Origin: Spirosoma sp. KCTC 42546
GTDB lineage: Bacteria > Bacteroidota > Bacteroidia > Cytophagales > Spirosomataceae
Length of the DNA stretch: 64,000 nucleotides
Reading direction: 5' to 3'
Assembly: GCF_006965485.1 (NCBI RefSeq)
Contig: NZ_CP041360.1
Coordinates: forward strand, 2,914,001-2,978,000
Shown one piece after another: positions 43,912 through 52,432 of this stretch (its first letter is position 1; each line of letters starts with the position of its first letter). The notes below the pieces were generated by a model that saw nothing but the letters and a program-made list of their open reading frames with translations, made no database searches and was not told where the DNA came from. A program made the position numbers and the translations under genes.

Positions 43912-43987
43912 GTTGTTTGCAAACAATACGTTAGTTTACTGGTTTGATAGACTAAAGGTTCGATAGACACTTGACACGGAAAGCGTT

Positions 43988-44233
43988 ATGGAAAATCAGG
44001 AGAAAGAAGATATCATCCGGGCTAAGCAGGCTATTTCGCCCGCAGGTCTTGCTAATCAGTCAGTAGAAGGTACCAGTGGACCTGGCAGTCAGATTGATGC
44101 CGAGGAGTTGGAACCAGACGCGTTGGAAGAAGACTACATGGATGGCGATAAGTTAGCGGCCAATGTGCGCGTGACACACCCAAACCGAAATCCCAATCCC
44201 AAACCGGATATTGACAAGCCAGCCTATAGCTAA
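43988..44233 (+). CDS. Small acidic protein (81 aa), unknown
   Basis: A hydrophilic protein with no signal or membrane segment, an acidic middle (DAEELEPDALEEDYMDGD) and a Pro/Asn-rich end (HPNRNPNPKPDIDKP). It looks disordered. The upstream region has two near-identical 12-base direct repeats (43941-43952 and 43957-43968). A perfect 16-bp terminator follows. No family recognised, but the flanking signals support a real gene. Confidence 0.6.
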   Translation: MENQEKEDIIRAKQAISPAGLANQSVEGTSGPGSQIDAEELEPDALEEDYMDGDKLAANVRVTHPNRNPNPKPDIDKPAYS

Positions 44234-44234
44234 C

Positions 44235-44276
44235 CAACAAAAAGGGCAACCCGTAACAGAGTTGCCCTTTTTGTTG
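44235..44276. terminator. Perfect 16-bp hairpin after the 81-aa gene
   Basis: CAACAAAAAGGGCAAC (44235-44250) pairs with GTTGCCCTTTTTGTTG (44261-44276) around a 10-base loop. The T-run is inside the right arm, so it can act in both directions. Confidence 0.8.
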
Positions 44277-44345
44277 CCTGAATAGTCTGCCAAAAACAAT
44301 GGCGAGTCTGCTTCGTTTTATACATAGTAATACTCAACGATACGA

Positions 44346-45569
44346 ATGGATAAACGAAGGATTGGAATTGGCATTGCAGTGGTAGCGGGTCTGGTCATCC
44401 TGTTCTTTGTAGGTAAATGGTTTTTTAAACAAAAGTCGGTAAAGCAGAAGCGGACGCAGGTTGAACAGGCGCGTAAACGATCGGAAGAGGAGACGAAAGA
44501 AGCTTTACTCGCCCTGCATGGACTATGCCGGTATGCCGATTCAGTTGGGGTCGATACAACTCGATTTGGGGTTAAATCGGTAAACCAGGTCACCGAAATA
44601 GAGGCAAAACAGGCCGATCTGCTGCTGGAAATTCGCTACGGTAAAAAGCCTTCCCGACTGGAATTTAGTGGATTAAAGGAGGCCGTAGACTCAAGTTGGG
44701 CCAAAAATGCGGATGGGGCCAGCCAGCCCGAATCACTGGCAAAACTTGCTCCGTTTGGGCCCTATAACCAATTGGTGGGCCATTATAGTCGGCTTCGTAA
44801 ACTAGCTAAATCAAATCCGGCCATGGCCGATTCATTGCGGGTGATTCGGCAAACATTGAACTTCTATCGGTATGTCAATCGCTTCGATGCCGATAAGTTT
44901 GTTGTTGTCAATATTCCCGCCGGTGAGTTAAATGTCTTTGACCGAACGGGTAAGCGGCTACTTCCTATGCAGGTTATTGCTGGTAAACCCGATAAGCGAA
45001 CCCCCTGCATGACAACGTATATTCAGGATATTGTGGCCTATCCCTATTGGAATGTGCCCCGCAATATCGCTCTGGACGAAATGCTGCCTCGAATGAAGCG
45101 GAACATTGCCTTTATTTACAATCAAAATCTCCAGATACTGGATGAGAAAGACAAGGAAGTTGACCCTGAGGAAATTGACTGGGATGGTTTATCGACAACT
45201 AATTTCCCGTATCGGGTTCGTCAGGCGTCGGGCTGTGAGAATTCACTGGGCTTGCTAAAATTCAACTTGGCAAATCCGTTGGCCATTTATCTGCACGACA
45301 CCAATAGTCGGGACTTGTTCAAGCTCACCAGCGATCGCTGGCGGAGTCATGGATGCGTACGGGTACAGAAGCCGGTCGAATTAGCTAACCTGATTCTGGA
45401 CGCCCAAACGTTCGATAAAGCGTTTCTGGATAAATGTTTGATTGATCAGAAACCCCGGACACTACCTATCCCAAAGCCGTTTCCGGTGTTCATCACCTAC
45501 AACATTGCCGATGTGGACGCAACTGGGAAGCTTCGATTTTACAAGGATGTGTATGGGCTGGATAAATAG
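44346..45569 (+). CDS. L,D-transpeptidase (YkuD type), membrane anchored
   Basis: A 407-residue protein with an N-terminal membrane helix (about 7-27) and a coiled, charged stem. The YkuD catalytic domain (about 185-370) has VVNIPAGELNVFDR at its start and LHDTNS followed by SHGCVRV, where Cys337 is the nucleophile. It should form 3-3 cross-links or attach proteins to peptidoglycan. Its 3' end overlaps a second L,D-transpeptidase gene on the other strand by 31 bases. Confidence 0.9.
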   Translation: MDKRRIGIGIAVVAGLVILFFVGKWFFKQKSVKQKRTQVEQARKRSEEETKEALLALHGLCRYADSVGVDTTRFGVKSVNQVTEIEAKQADLLLEIRYGKKPSRLEFSGLKEAVDSSWAKNADGASQPESLAKLAPFGPYNQLVGHYSRLRKLAKSNPAMADSLRVIRQTLNFYRYVNRFDADKFVVVNIPAGELNVFDRTGKRLLPMQVIAGKPDKRTPCMTTYIQDIVAYPYWNVPRNIALDEMLPRMKRNIAFIYNQNLQILDEKDKEVDPEEIDWDGLSTTNFPYRVRQASGCENSLGLLKFNLANPLAIYLHDTNSRDLFKLTSDRWRSHGCVRVQKPVELANLILDAQTFDKAFLDKCLIDQKPRTLPIPKPFPVFITYNIADVDATGKLRFYKDVYGLDK

Positions 45570-46258
45570 GCCGATTGCTTCAGGTAATCGGGATTGGGCG
45601 CGTAGACAAACAGGCATGTACCGCCTTTAACAGCCTGAATGATGCCTTTGGATTCGGCATAAGGGACGGCTGGGCATCCCTGGCTACGACCAAGTCGGCC
45701 CGTTTTGCGAATGATATCTTCGCAAACATAATCGGCACCATGTAGCACAATGTTCCGATTATAGACATTGTCGTTAAAGCCTTTTTCCAGGCCTTTCAAC
45801 TGCAACGAAAGGCCATGCTTACCCATGTAGGTATTGAGCGTCTGGTAAAAGCCTAAGCTGCTCTGGAACGACGATTGGGTGTTCGAAAATTGATTGGCAG
45901 TTAAATCACCAGAGTTACGCCCGTGTGCAACATAGGTGTTAAAAACCAGCTTTTTATTGAACAAATCAACAACGTATAGCCGTTTATGGGTTGATGGCTG
46001 GCTCAGATCAACAATGGTAAGCATAGACTTAGCAGAATCTATTTTCTGCCAGCCGCGCAGGGCATATTCGAAAACAGTTCGCTGCAAACCAGTCTGGCTT
46101 AAGTTAAGCTCATCATAAACAGCAAGGCGACCAACAGATTTAACCGTTTTTGGGGCCGCGGTTGGGGCTGCTATAACAACGTTACGGGAAGATTTGGATC
46201 CGGTGCTGGCAAAATAAATAACTACCAAACCAACCAGAAGCAAAAGAACATTCTTCAT
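45539..46258 (-). CDS. Murein L,D-transpeptidase catalytic domain protein (YkuD_2 type)
   Basis: A 239-residue exported or anchored protein with an N-terminal hydrophobic helix (NVLLLLVGLVVIYFAS). The catalytic part is the YkuD_2 version: LHGADYV with His173, and GRSQGCPAVPY with Cys195. It is a different subfamily from the convergent L,D-transpeptidase, with which it shares 31 bases at the 3' end. It probably acts on peptidoglycan in the periplasm. Confidence 0.9.
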   Translation of the reverse strand: MKNVLLLLVGLVVIYFASTGSKSSRNVVIAAPTAAPKTVKSVGRLAVYDELNLSQTGLQRTVFEYALRGWQKIDSAKSMLTIVDLSQPSTHKRLYVVDLFNKKLVFNTYVAHGRNSGDLTANQFSNTQSSFQSSLGFYQTLNTYMGKHGLSLQLKGLEKGFNDNVYNRNIVLHGADYVCEDIIRKTGRLGRSQGCPAVPYAESKGIIQAVKGGTCLFVYAPNPDYLKQSAYLSSPYTSL

Positions 46259-46365
46259 ACCGACAAATAGGCGTGTTTATGGGTTTATGAGGATGTAGAA
46301 TGATAACAGTCTCATACCTGTTTTAATTCGATGAAGATACAACTTTTCTCTAAAATAATCACCTT

Positions 46366-47109
46366 ATGACCGCTTACGAACAAGCTGTCCGCAACGAACT
46401 GGTTCGCTGGCAACAGGCTATGCAAAAGCCGCCATCCGCCTTCGGACGGCTCTCAACATCGCTTCAGCACCGGATTAATCGGATCATTCCCGATCGTGTA
46501 CATACCGTTATTACGGCCACAATCAAGCAAATGACGCGAGCTGTTTTATTTGGGGCGGAATTTCTTACCCGTACACCTGTAGTAGGCCAAACGCTGACTC
46601 AGCGTGATGCCGCTGTAGCCAGACGAATTGATTTCTACCGGAAAACGAGCGCTGCCGAAGGAGGTGTTACGGGGGCAGGTGGGTTTTGGCTCAGCATGGC
46701 CGATTTCCCGATACTGCTTAGTTTGAAGATGAAAATGCTATTCGAAATTGCCGGTCTGTATGGGTTCTCGGTGAGCGATTACCGCGAACGGGTCTATATC
46801 CTTTATATTTTCCAGTTGGCCTTTTCGAGCCAGGAGCGCCGAAAGATAATTTACGATTACATTGCCAATTGGCCGGAACATAGCCGCCAACTGCCTGAAG
46901 ACATCAACCAGTTCGACTGGCTGACGTTTCAACAGGAGTACCGCGATTACATTGATCTGGCCAAAATGGCGCAATTGATTCCGGGTATTGGCGCTGCTGT
47001 TGGCGTTGTGGTCAACTACCGACTTGTAAATCAGCTTGGCCGCACTGCTATGAATGCCTACCGGATGCGACTACTCGCCGAAAATCCTGCCTTATTGGCA
47101 AACCAGTAA
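46366..47109 (+). CDS. EcsC family protein
   Basis: A 247-residue protein. The EcsC domain covers most of it, with GVTGAGGFWLSMADFPILLS and LKMKMLFEIAGLYGF, then the glycine-rich AQLIPGIGAAVGVVVNY. In Bacillus EcsC is linked to an ABC transporter, but no transporter is next to it here. Function in Bacteroidota is unclear. Confidence 0.88.
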   Translation: MTAYEQAVRNELVRWQQAMQKPPSAFGRLSTSLQHRINRIIPDRVHTVITATIKQMTRAVLFGAEFLTRTPVVGQTLTQRDAAVARRIDFYRKTSAAEGGVTGAGGFWLSMADFPILLSLKMKMLFEIAGLYGFSVSDYRERVYILYIFQLAFSSQERRKIIYDYIANWPEHSRQLPEDINQFDWLTFQQEYRDYIDLAKMAQLIPGIGAAVGVVVNYRLVNQLGRTAMNAYRMRLLAENPALLANQ

Positions 47110-47305
47110 TGTCTGGCAGGTGTCAGTTATTTATTGACATGATATACGAACAGACTCCCACCTGTGCTTTGCCAAACTAGTATCTAAATTAGACGAGCGC
47201 TAGCCGTAAGCATAGTACGACGACTGCCTTGTATAAAAGTAAGCTGTTCTCGAGTTGCGTACAGGTTGATGGTTAGTTCGTGTAAGCTGAGTTTGTTGGT
47301 ACGGG

Positions 47306-48169
47306 TCAAACTTTCCTGGCTGTTAGTGTAAGGGTTGGCTCCTGAATGGTTAATGAACGTACGTTACTATCCACGATATCAAAAGTTATCGTGACAGACG
47401 GGGCTCCATTGTACGTAAATACGTTTCTGGATTTCTGATACAAAGCACCGCCCGATTTCCCTAACTTCCCCAATGATAGTAATTTTCGCAGATTCATTTT
47501 GATACTAAATCCATCTGATGGGCCTTCCCCGTACTTATAATCGCCCAGATATTTTTCTTTCTCGACGGCCTCCATTGGAATATCTACTTCCTGGTACCCG
47601 GCGTTCCCAAGCCCCTCCAGGTAGTCAATTAGCTTGCTGCTAGTATTTTTTTGCTCATTCGTAAGTCCATCGGCTCGGAGACCATTTTTTGCGTGTTGTA
47701 ACAAGCTAATGCCATGTGGACCAGTAATACGCTGGACGCCGGGAGTGGCTTCTACCATCGCTTTTACTGTGTCATAGCTTCCCAGCATAGCATAGGTGAA
47801 TAGATCTGGGCGTGCCCCTTTACTTAGTAGAAATTCGACAATATCTCTTCTCCCTACGTGCGATGCGGCTCCAATGGCTGTTTCCCAGTCACCGAAAGCC
47901 CAATCCCACGTTGCCCTTGCCAGTTCAGGGCGTTGGTTTACGAGCACTTTCACCCGGTCTAGGTTGAAATGAGAAGCCCCCACTACTTCGGCAACAACAT
48001 CATCTTCAATGGCAGGATACCGACGTAAGTGCTCCTCAGCAATGATTTTTTCTGAATCCAAATCGACCACCCCTTTTGAAAAACCTATGCTCGGGATGGA
48101 AGCTGTTAGAAATCCGAAAATTGAGCTTTTAACAACAGCTCGTCTTGACAGTGACCCTTGAGTATCCAT
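47306..48169 (-). CDS. Ankyrin-repeat protein with Tat-like signal
   Basis: A 287-residue protein. The start SLSRRAVVKSSIFGF is twin-arginine-like. Ankyrin repeats are visible as DWETAIGAASHVGRRDIVEF and LLSKGARPDLFTYAM. The C-terminal 100 residues (from EKEKYLGDYKYGEG) are beta-rich, as in small lipocalin-like extracellular domains. Combination of ankyrin repeats with export is uncommon in the bacteria I know best but occurs in Bacteroidota. Function unknown; it has its own transcription unit. Confidence 0.8.
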   Translation of the reverse strand: MDTQGSLSRRAVVKSSIFGFLTASIPSIGFSKGVVDLDSEKIIAEEHLRRYPAIEDDVVAEVVGASHFNLDRVKVLVNQRPELARATWDWAFGDWETAIGAASHVGRRDIVEFLLSKGARPDLFTYAMLGSYDTVKAMVEATPGVQRITGPHGISLLQHAKNGLRADGLTNEQKNTSSKLIDYLEGLGNAGYQEVDIPMEAVEKEKYLGDYKYGEGPSDGFSIKMNLRKLLSLGKLGKSGGALYQKSRNVFTYNGAPSVTITFDIVDSNVRSLTIQEPTLTLTARKV

Positions 48170-48316
48170 GTGTCTGGATCGTGTTGGTGAATTTTATTTC
48201 TGACTCCGCAATTTCTTTAATCGTTTGGTTCCGCAGTGTCTTTTTGTAGATAGCCCACATGACTCCTGCTATTTATTAATTTTAACACAGATTGCCTAAA
48301 GCCTTAAACCATTCTT

Positions 48317-49492
48317 ATGAATCAGTCAACCGATACGCTCATTGTTGGTGCAGGTCCTTTTGGTCTTGGGCTGGCTGCTTATTTTCAGAAGCGTCGGCAC
48401 GATTACCAAATCGTGGGTAAACCAATGGAATTCTGGAAGCAGCATATGCCAACGGGCATGTTGCTCCGGTCCAATGTCAATTGGTACCTCGACCCAGATC
48501 ACCACTGGACTATCGACCGTTTTCTGACTAGTCATTACCCTTCCCGATTGTCGACAGATCCCATTTCCAGGGAACAATATATTGCCTACATGGATTGGTT
48601 CAGACAGCAAGCCGGCATTTCCGTGACCCCAAGCTATGTTTGTCTGTTAAGCCAGGATGAACACGGGTTTGTGGCCAAACTGGATAACGGCAATACCGTT
48701 CAGGCGAAGCAGGCGGTGATCGCCACTGGCTTTCAATACTTTGCTCATTCTCCCGCTACTCTGGTGACGCTATTACCAGCGGGGCGTTACCAGCATAGCT
48801 GCGATGCCGTTGACATGGATGTGTATAAGGGTAAGCGGGTTTTGCTGATTGGTGGACGACAAAGCGCGTTTGAGTCGGCGGCTTTGTTACAGGAAGCGGG
48901 TGCTTCGCATACTCACATCAGTTACCGCCATGATACACCCCGTTTTGAGGAAGCGGATTGGTCGTGGGTTGAAACCCTGGTCGAACACATGGTTGACCAA
49001 CCGGGCTGGTTTCGTGAGTTATCGGCTGAGGAGCAGGATCAATATCGGTACAAGCTTTGGGCCGAAGGACGGCTAAAAGTAGAGCCTTGGCTCGAAAAGC
49101 GTGTTTGCCTGCCTGGCGTAACGCTGCATCCGCACACGGAGGTCGTATCAGCCATTCTGCAACCTGACCATTCGCTACGAATAACGTTGAGTTCCGGAGA
49201 GCAGATTGACGTCGATGAAGTCATACTGGCGACTGGTTATCAGGTCAATGTGGCGCGGTTGCCTTTTTTGTCGACATCGCTCCAGGATGTATTGGTTACC
49301 CGGAACGGATTCCCCTTACTCGACCTGAATTTCCAAAGCAGCATCTCAGGCCTGTATTTTAGTAGCTTTCCGGCTGGTCAATCGTTCGGACCTTTCTTTG
49401 GCTTTACGGTAGCTGTACGCACGGCTGCACAACTGATTGGCCAGGCCCTTGTATCAATTGAAAAACGTCAACTACCCAGCGCGAAAGCCTGA
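48317..49492 (+). CDS. FAD/NAD(P)-binding monooxygenase-like protein
   Basis: A 391-residue flavoprotein. The first nucleotide-binding loop is LIVGAGPFGLGLAAYF (G-x-G-x-x-G form). A second Rossmann loop is VLLIGGRQSAFESAALLQEAG. The end (GLYFSSFPAGQSFGPFFGF) is the usual closing helix region of flavin monooxygenases related to lysine/ornithine hydroxylases. The substrate is unknown. It stands alone. Confidence 0.85.
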   Translation: MNQSTDTLIVGAGPFGLGLAAYFQKRRHDYQIVGKPMEFWKQHMPTGMLLRSNVNWYLDPDHHWTIDRFLTSHYPSRLSTDPISREQYIAYMDWFRQQAGISVTPSYVCLLSQDEHGFVAKLDNGNTVQAKQAVIATGFQYFAHSPATLVTLLPAGRYQHSCDAVDMDVYKGKRVLLIGGRQSAFESAALLQEAGASHTHISYRHDTPRFEEADWSWVETLVEHMVDQPGWFRELSAEEQDQYRYKLWAEGRLKVEPWLEKRVCLPGVTLHPHTEVVSAILQPDHSLRITLSSGEQIDVDEVILATGYQVNVARLPFLSTSLQDVLVTRNGFPLLDLNFQSSISGLYFSSFPAGQSFGPFFGFTVAVRTAAQLIGQALVSIEKRQLPSAKA

Positions 49493-49604
49493 GTGCCCAT
49501 TCTTTAATTAGGTACGTGTAATCTGGGAAGCACACTATAAGCCACTCTGGGTACCACGATCCTATAAGTCAAGGCTTAGTGGTTAGTTCTAGTTGGCCAA
49601 AGCA

Positions 49605-50159
49605 TCACTTCCTGTAAAAACTTGCAGATATAATAGCGCGATTTAAGCCTCGCCACGTCATTGTGGGTTCACCCAAAACAGTTTCAACGGAGAAATTATC
49701 ACCGATCAGGCCAATACTTTGCAGATAATCCACCTCCTGAGGTATCAGGGTAACGCCGGATTCTTTATAGGCAAAGTTTAAAAATAGCGTTCCTTTTGAC
49801 TTGGGGTCGTTTTGACGCGGCCACAGTTTAGCTTTGATTGGGTACTCCGTGGCTCGAAACTGTAGGGTGCCTTCTAGTTCAAGAATGCGGCCATCAATCT
49901 GTTTTGCCGATGAAGGCCACAGGTTAAGTGTTGCTACATCCTGAAGGAGTGTGTCTTTTGTGATCCCCGTTGAATAGTAGACCGGAACCAGATTCTTATG
50001 ACTGACCTGAGCTTGCCGAATCTCCCAGGTTCCTACGAGTTGTGGCCTTAATTCGTCAACAAATTTAATTGTCAACTCAGTGGGAGTAGGGGCATTTCCA
50101 TGCTGGCGGCATTGACTGAAACAAAGGCACACGGCCAAAAGGGCAAGTCGAACATCCAT
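49605..50159 (-). CDS. Hypothetical lipoprotein (184 aa)
   Basis: The hydrophobic start ends in CLCFSQC, a possible lipobox with Cys17. The body is beta-rich with LVGTWEIRQAQV, resembling lipocalin-like proteins of unknown function in Bacteroidota. No clear family. Confidence 0.6.
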   Translation of the reverse strand: MDVRLALLAVCLCFSQCRQHGNAPTPTELTIKFVDELRPQLVGTWEIRQAQVSHKNLVPVYYSTGITKDTLLQDVATLNLWPSSAKQIDGRILELEGTLQFRATEYPIKAKLWPRQNDPKSKGTLFLNFAYKESGVTLIPQEVDYLQSIGLIGDNFSVETVLGEPTMTWRGLNRAIISASFYRK

Positions 50160-50289
50160 GATTGAACGAATTTAACGGTTGTGGCTTTGCGCAACTATAA
50201 GAATCGATGATATATGTTGGTTTGTTTATGAAAAACCGCTCTGGATATATCTCATTTGCAATTCGTTACTCAATTCTATTGCCAATGCA

Positions 50290-50829
50290 CTAGGTAGCGT
50301 TCGTATTTTTGGCAATTTCAATAATGTGGTTGATGAAATCGCTGGCTTTACGTTCTTTCAATTGCGCATATTTCTTTCGGTCTTGTTTTGCTTCGTCGGC
50401 AATTTCATATTTCAACGTTTGATAGTAAATCCTCGCTTCTTTATTTCTACTAAGATAATCTCTAAATAAAATATGTTTTTGTAATTCTTCACTATCTGTT
50501 GGGCAAGCGTATAGGTGATGGCTGATGAAATCTAATACAGGATGCTTTGCAGTAATTGTGTCTCGCTTAAACACTTCCCGATTAGGAATGCCTTGATTTC
50601 CATTATGATAGTAGCCAATTTTTCTTAATCTTTTGGTTAGTTCATGAAATTCTAGCCTGCTGCTAAAAACTAGATCGATATCAATAATTGGTTTTGCGGC
50701 TAATTCGGGAATTGAGGTACTACCTACGTGTTCTATGGAAACGGTTAGATCAAATAAAGCCTCATGGAGTACTTTTTTTAATTCATTGAAATCTGTTAGC
50801 CAATCCGCTGTATAGTCTTGAATCAACAT
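50290..50829 (-). CDS. GrpB family nucleotidyltransferase-like protein
   Basis: A 179-residue protein with the GrpB/UPF0157 signature VEHVGSTSIPELAAKPIIDIDL (residues about 35-57), a nucleotidyltransferase-fold motif. The end is helical and rich in Lys/Glu. Function unproved. It has no operon partner. Confidence 0.92.
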   Translation of the reverse strand: MLIQDYTADWLTDFNELKKVLHEALFDLTVSIEHVGSTSIPELAAKPIIDIDLVFSSRLEFHELTKRLRKIGYYHNGNQGIPNREVFKRDTITAKHPVLDFISHHLYACPTDSEELQKHILFRDYLSRNKEARIYYQTLKYEIADEAKQDRKKYAQLKERKASDFINHIIEIAKNTNAT

Positions 50830-51148
50830 GGTTTAGTTTAAATTGCAGTACCCGCCAACTTGCTTCAATAGGCATAAGCCAGCACATTGTTCTGGGCCTC
50901 GTCAAATGAGGAACTAGCATTTGTTTTCATTGTAATAGACTAAGTAGCCAAAGCAACATGATATACATCGTGTTGCCAGGTGCTGGTGAGGACGTAACTC
51001 GACTGAACACCCGAAAATAACCCCACGCGGAGCGAAACACAAAATCGGCCTAATAGCTTATGAAGTTAGTACAATCAGCCCCTTTGTCTGACTAATACGC
51101 ATCAGATCCAGATGGAGGGTTGTGCCAACTTCATAAGTTTATCTGTTG
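50830..51148. other. Gap with an 18-bp inverted repeat
   Basis: No ORF of note. CTTATGAAGTTAGTACAA (51057-51074) and TTGTGCCAACTTCATAAG (51120-51137) are inverted repeats with two mismatches around 45 bases that contain CTGACTAATACGCATCAG. It may end transcription of the VOC gene, or it may be a small mobile-element remnant. Confidence 0.4.
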
Positions 51149-51517
51149 TTATTGCTTCTTGTCCATCCAAAAGCGCAGTATGTTGCCATCAGGATCTTTG
51201 AAGCTAGCTATATAAGCTCCATCTCCTAAGTCCATAATAGGATGAATCATCTTAACGTTGTGTGTGGTTATAAAACGATCTATATCATCCACAGCGAAAG
51301 AGAGTACGATATTCTCGTTTGGCTGCTCGTTCACTTTTCGTTTAAGTACAGCATAATGGATGCCATTATAATCGCACTCCCAATGGTCGGGCGTGTTCCC
51401 ATGACGATTAAGTGCCAATGGGATACCTAACACTTCGTTGTAAAATTTGACTAACCGGTCCGGCTCAGGCGATGACATAATTATCCCTGTTAAACCTTTT
51501 ACTTTTAAATCTTCCAT
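51149..51517 (-). CDS. VOC family protein (glyoxalase-like)
   Basis: A 122-residue protein of the vicinal-oxygen-chelate fold. VKGLTGIIMSSPEPDRLVKFY starts the first half, and LGDGAYIASFKDPDGNILRFW closes the second. The reaction is unknown. It is divergent from a MarR-type regulator gene across a palindromic operator-like region, so it is probably the regulator's target. Confidence 0.88.
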   Translation of the reverse strand: MEDLKVKGLTGIIMSSPEPDRLVKFYNEVLGIPLALNRHGNTPDHWECDYNGIHYAVLKRKVNEQPNENIVLSFAVDDIDRFITTHNVKMIHPIMDLGDGAYIASFKDPDGNILRFWMDKKQ

Positions 51518-51523
51518 ATTATA

Positions 51524-51620
51524 TCATGTATGATGTTATTTTTTTTCAAATTTACAGCATAAATGATTAAAGATAATCATTTATGCTGTTTTTTATTATA
51601 TTTACATCAAATATGATCTA
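51524..51620. promoter_or_regulatory. Palindromic operator-like region between VOC and MarR genes
   Basis: The centre is a perfect palindrome with 16-bp arms, ACAGCATAAATGATTA (51554-51569) and its complement at 51574-51589, 4 bases apart. On each side lies a related element: ATCATGTATGATGT near 51525 and ACATCAAATATGATC near 51604, in opposite orientation. The layout fits a MarR-family operator that controls both divergent genes. It could also be a terminator pair, but the symmetric flanks argue for regulation. Confidence 0.6.
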
Positions 51621-51621
51621 T

Positions 51622-52218
51622 ATGAATAAGACTGTGGAGTTGATTAACCTATGGGCGAAGTATGAGGAAGAAAACCCCAAGGCTGAACTAAGCCAGTTTT
51701 GTCAAGACTACCTGGTTAATCAGGAGCAGAAAACCAAAAAGGTTACCTTTTGGCAATCTCCCGTTCCACCTGACAGCGCCAGCATACTCACGAAGCTGGT
51801 AGGTAGGATTGCCAGGCTTCATAATCTATATGTTATGGGAGCCTTTAAGGACTGCGGTATCAGTACGTTCGACGAGTTTTTATACCTCAACTCCATTGCC
51901 AATACGTCAACTCCAAAGAAAACGGATGTCATTTTGGCCAATTTCAACGAGCTGTCATCAGGCTTGTTGATTCTCGACCGATTAAAGAAAGCTGAACTAA
52001 TCGTAGAACAGGGTGATAAGCTAGATAAGCGGACCAAGCGGTTAGAGCTGACCAAAGAAGGGGCAAGCGTATTAGCCGCCTGCTACCAAAAGTTGAGTGA
52101 AGTGAATGAAATGTGTTTTGGCGGATTAGCCGAAGAACAAGTACAGTTGTGCATCCAATTGCTACAGCCCGTTGAAGCTTCGCTTGCCAAACAGTGGTTA
52201 GAGGATAAAAAAAAATAA
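51622..52218 (+). CDS. MarR family transcriptional regulator
   Basis: 198 residues when started at ATG 51622 (MNKTVELINLWAKYEEEN); the frame is open 13 codons upstream, inside the operator, and I reject that start. A helical N-terminal part is followed by a winged helix, with LSSGLLILDRLKKAELIVEQ as recognition helix and KRTKRLELTKEGASVLAA as wing. Length is slightly more than the 150 residues common in the family. It probably represses itself and the VOC gene. Confidence 0.88.
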   Translation: MNKTVELINLWAKYEEENPKAELSQFCQDYLVNQEQKTKKVTFWQSPVPPDSASILTKLVGRIARLHNLYVMGAFKDCGISTFDEFLYLNSIANTSTPKKTDVILANFNELSSGLLILDRLKKAELIVEQGDKLDKRTKRLELTKEGASVLAACYQKLSEVNEMCFGGLAEEQVQLCIQLLQPVEASLAKQWLEDKKK

Positions 52219-52230
52219 CGAAAATGGATA

Positions 52231-52276
52231 GCACCTGGTGGTTGGGCGGTTCTTTCATCGCCCTACAGCCAGGTGC
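52231..52276. repeat. Hairpin after the MarR gene
   Basis: GCACCTGG pairs with CCAGGTGC and GGGCG with CGCCC inside it. No T-run follows. The remaining gap to 52432 shows nothing else. Confidence 0.4.
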
Positions 52277-52432
52277 CCCTTCACACCCTGTCTCGGATGT
52301 GCTGTGTGTTTTTAACGACCTGATAATCAATAGGAGAAAACGTAAAGCTTTTGGGGGCTTGCTCGCTAGAACATGGTGGTGGTTGGGCTTCAAACCCGCC
52401 TTCGGGGCGTGATTTTGTTACAGCCTACATGC

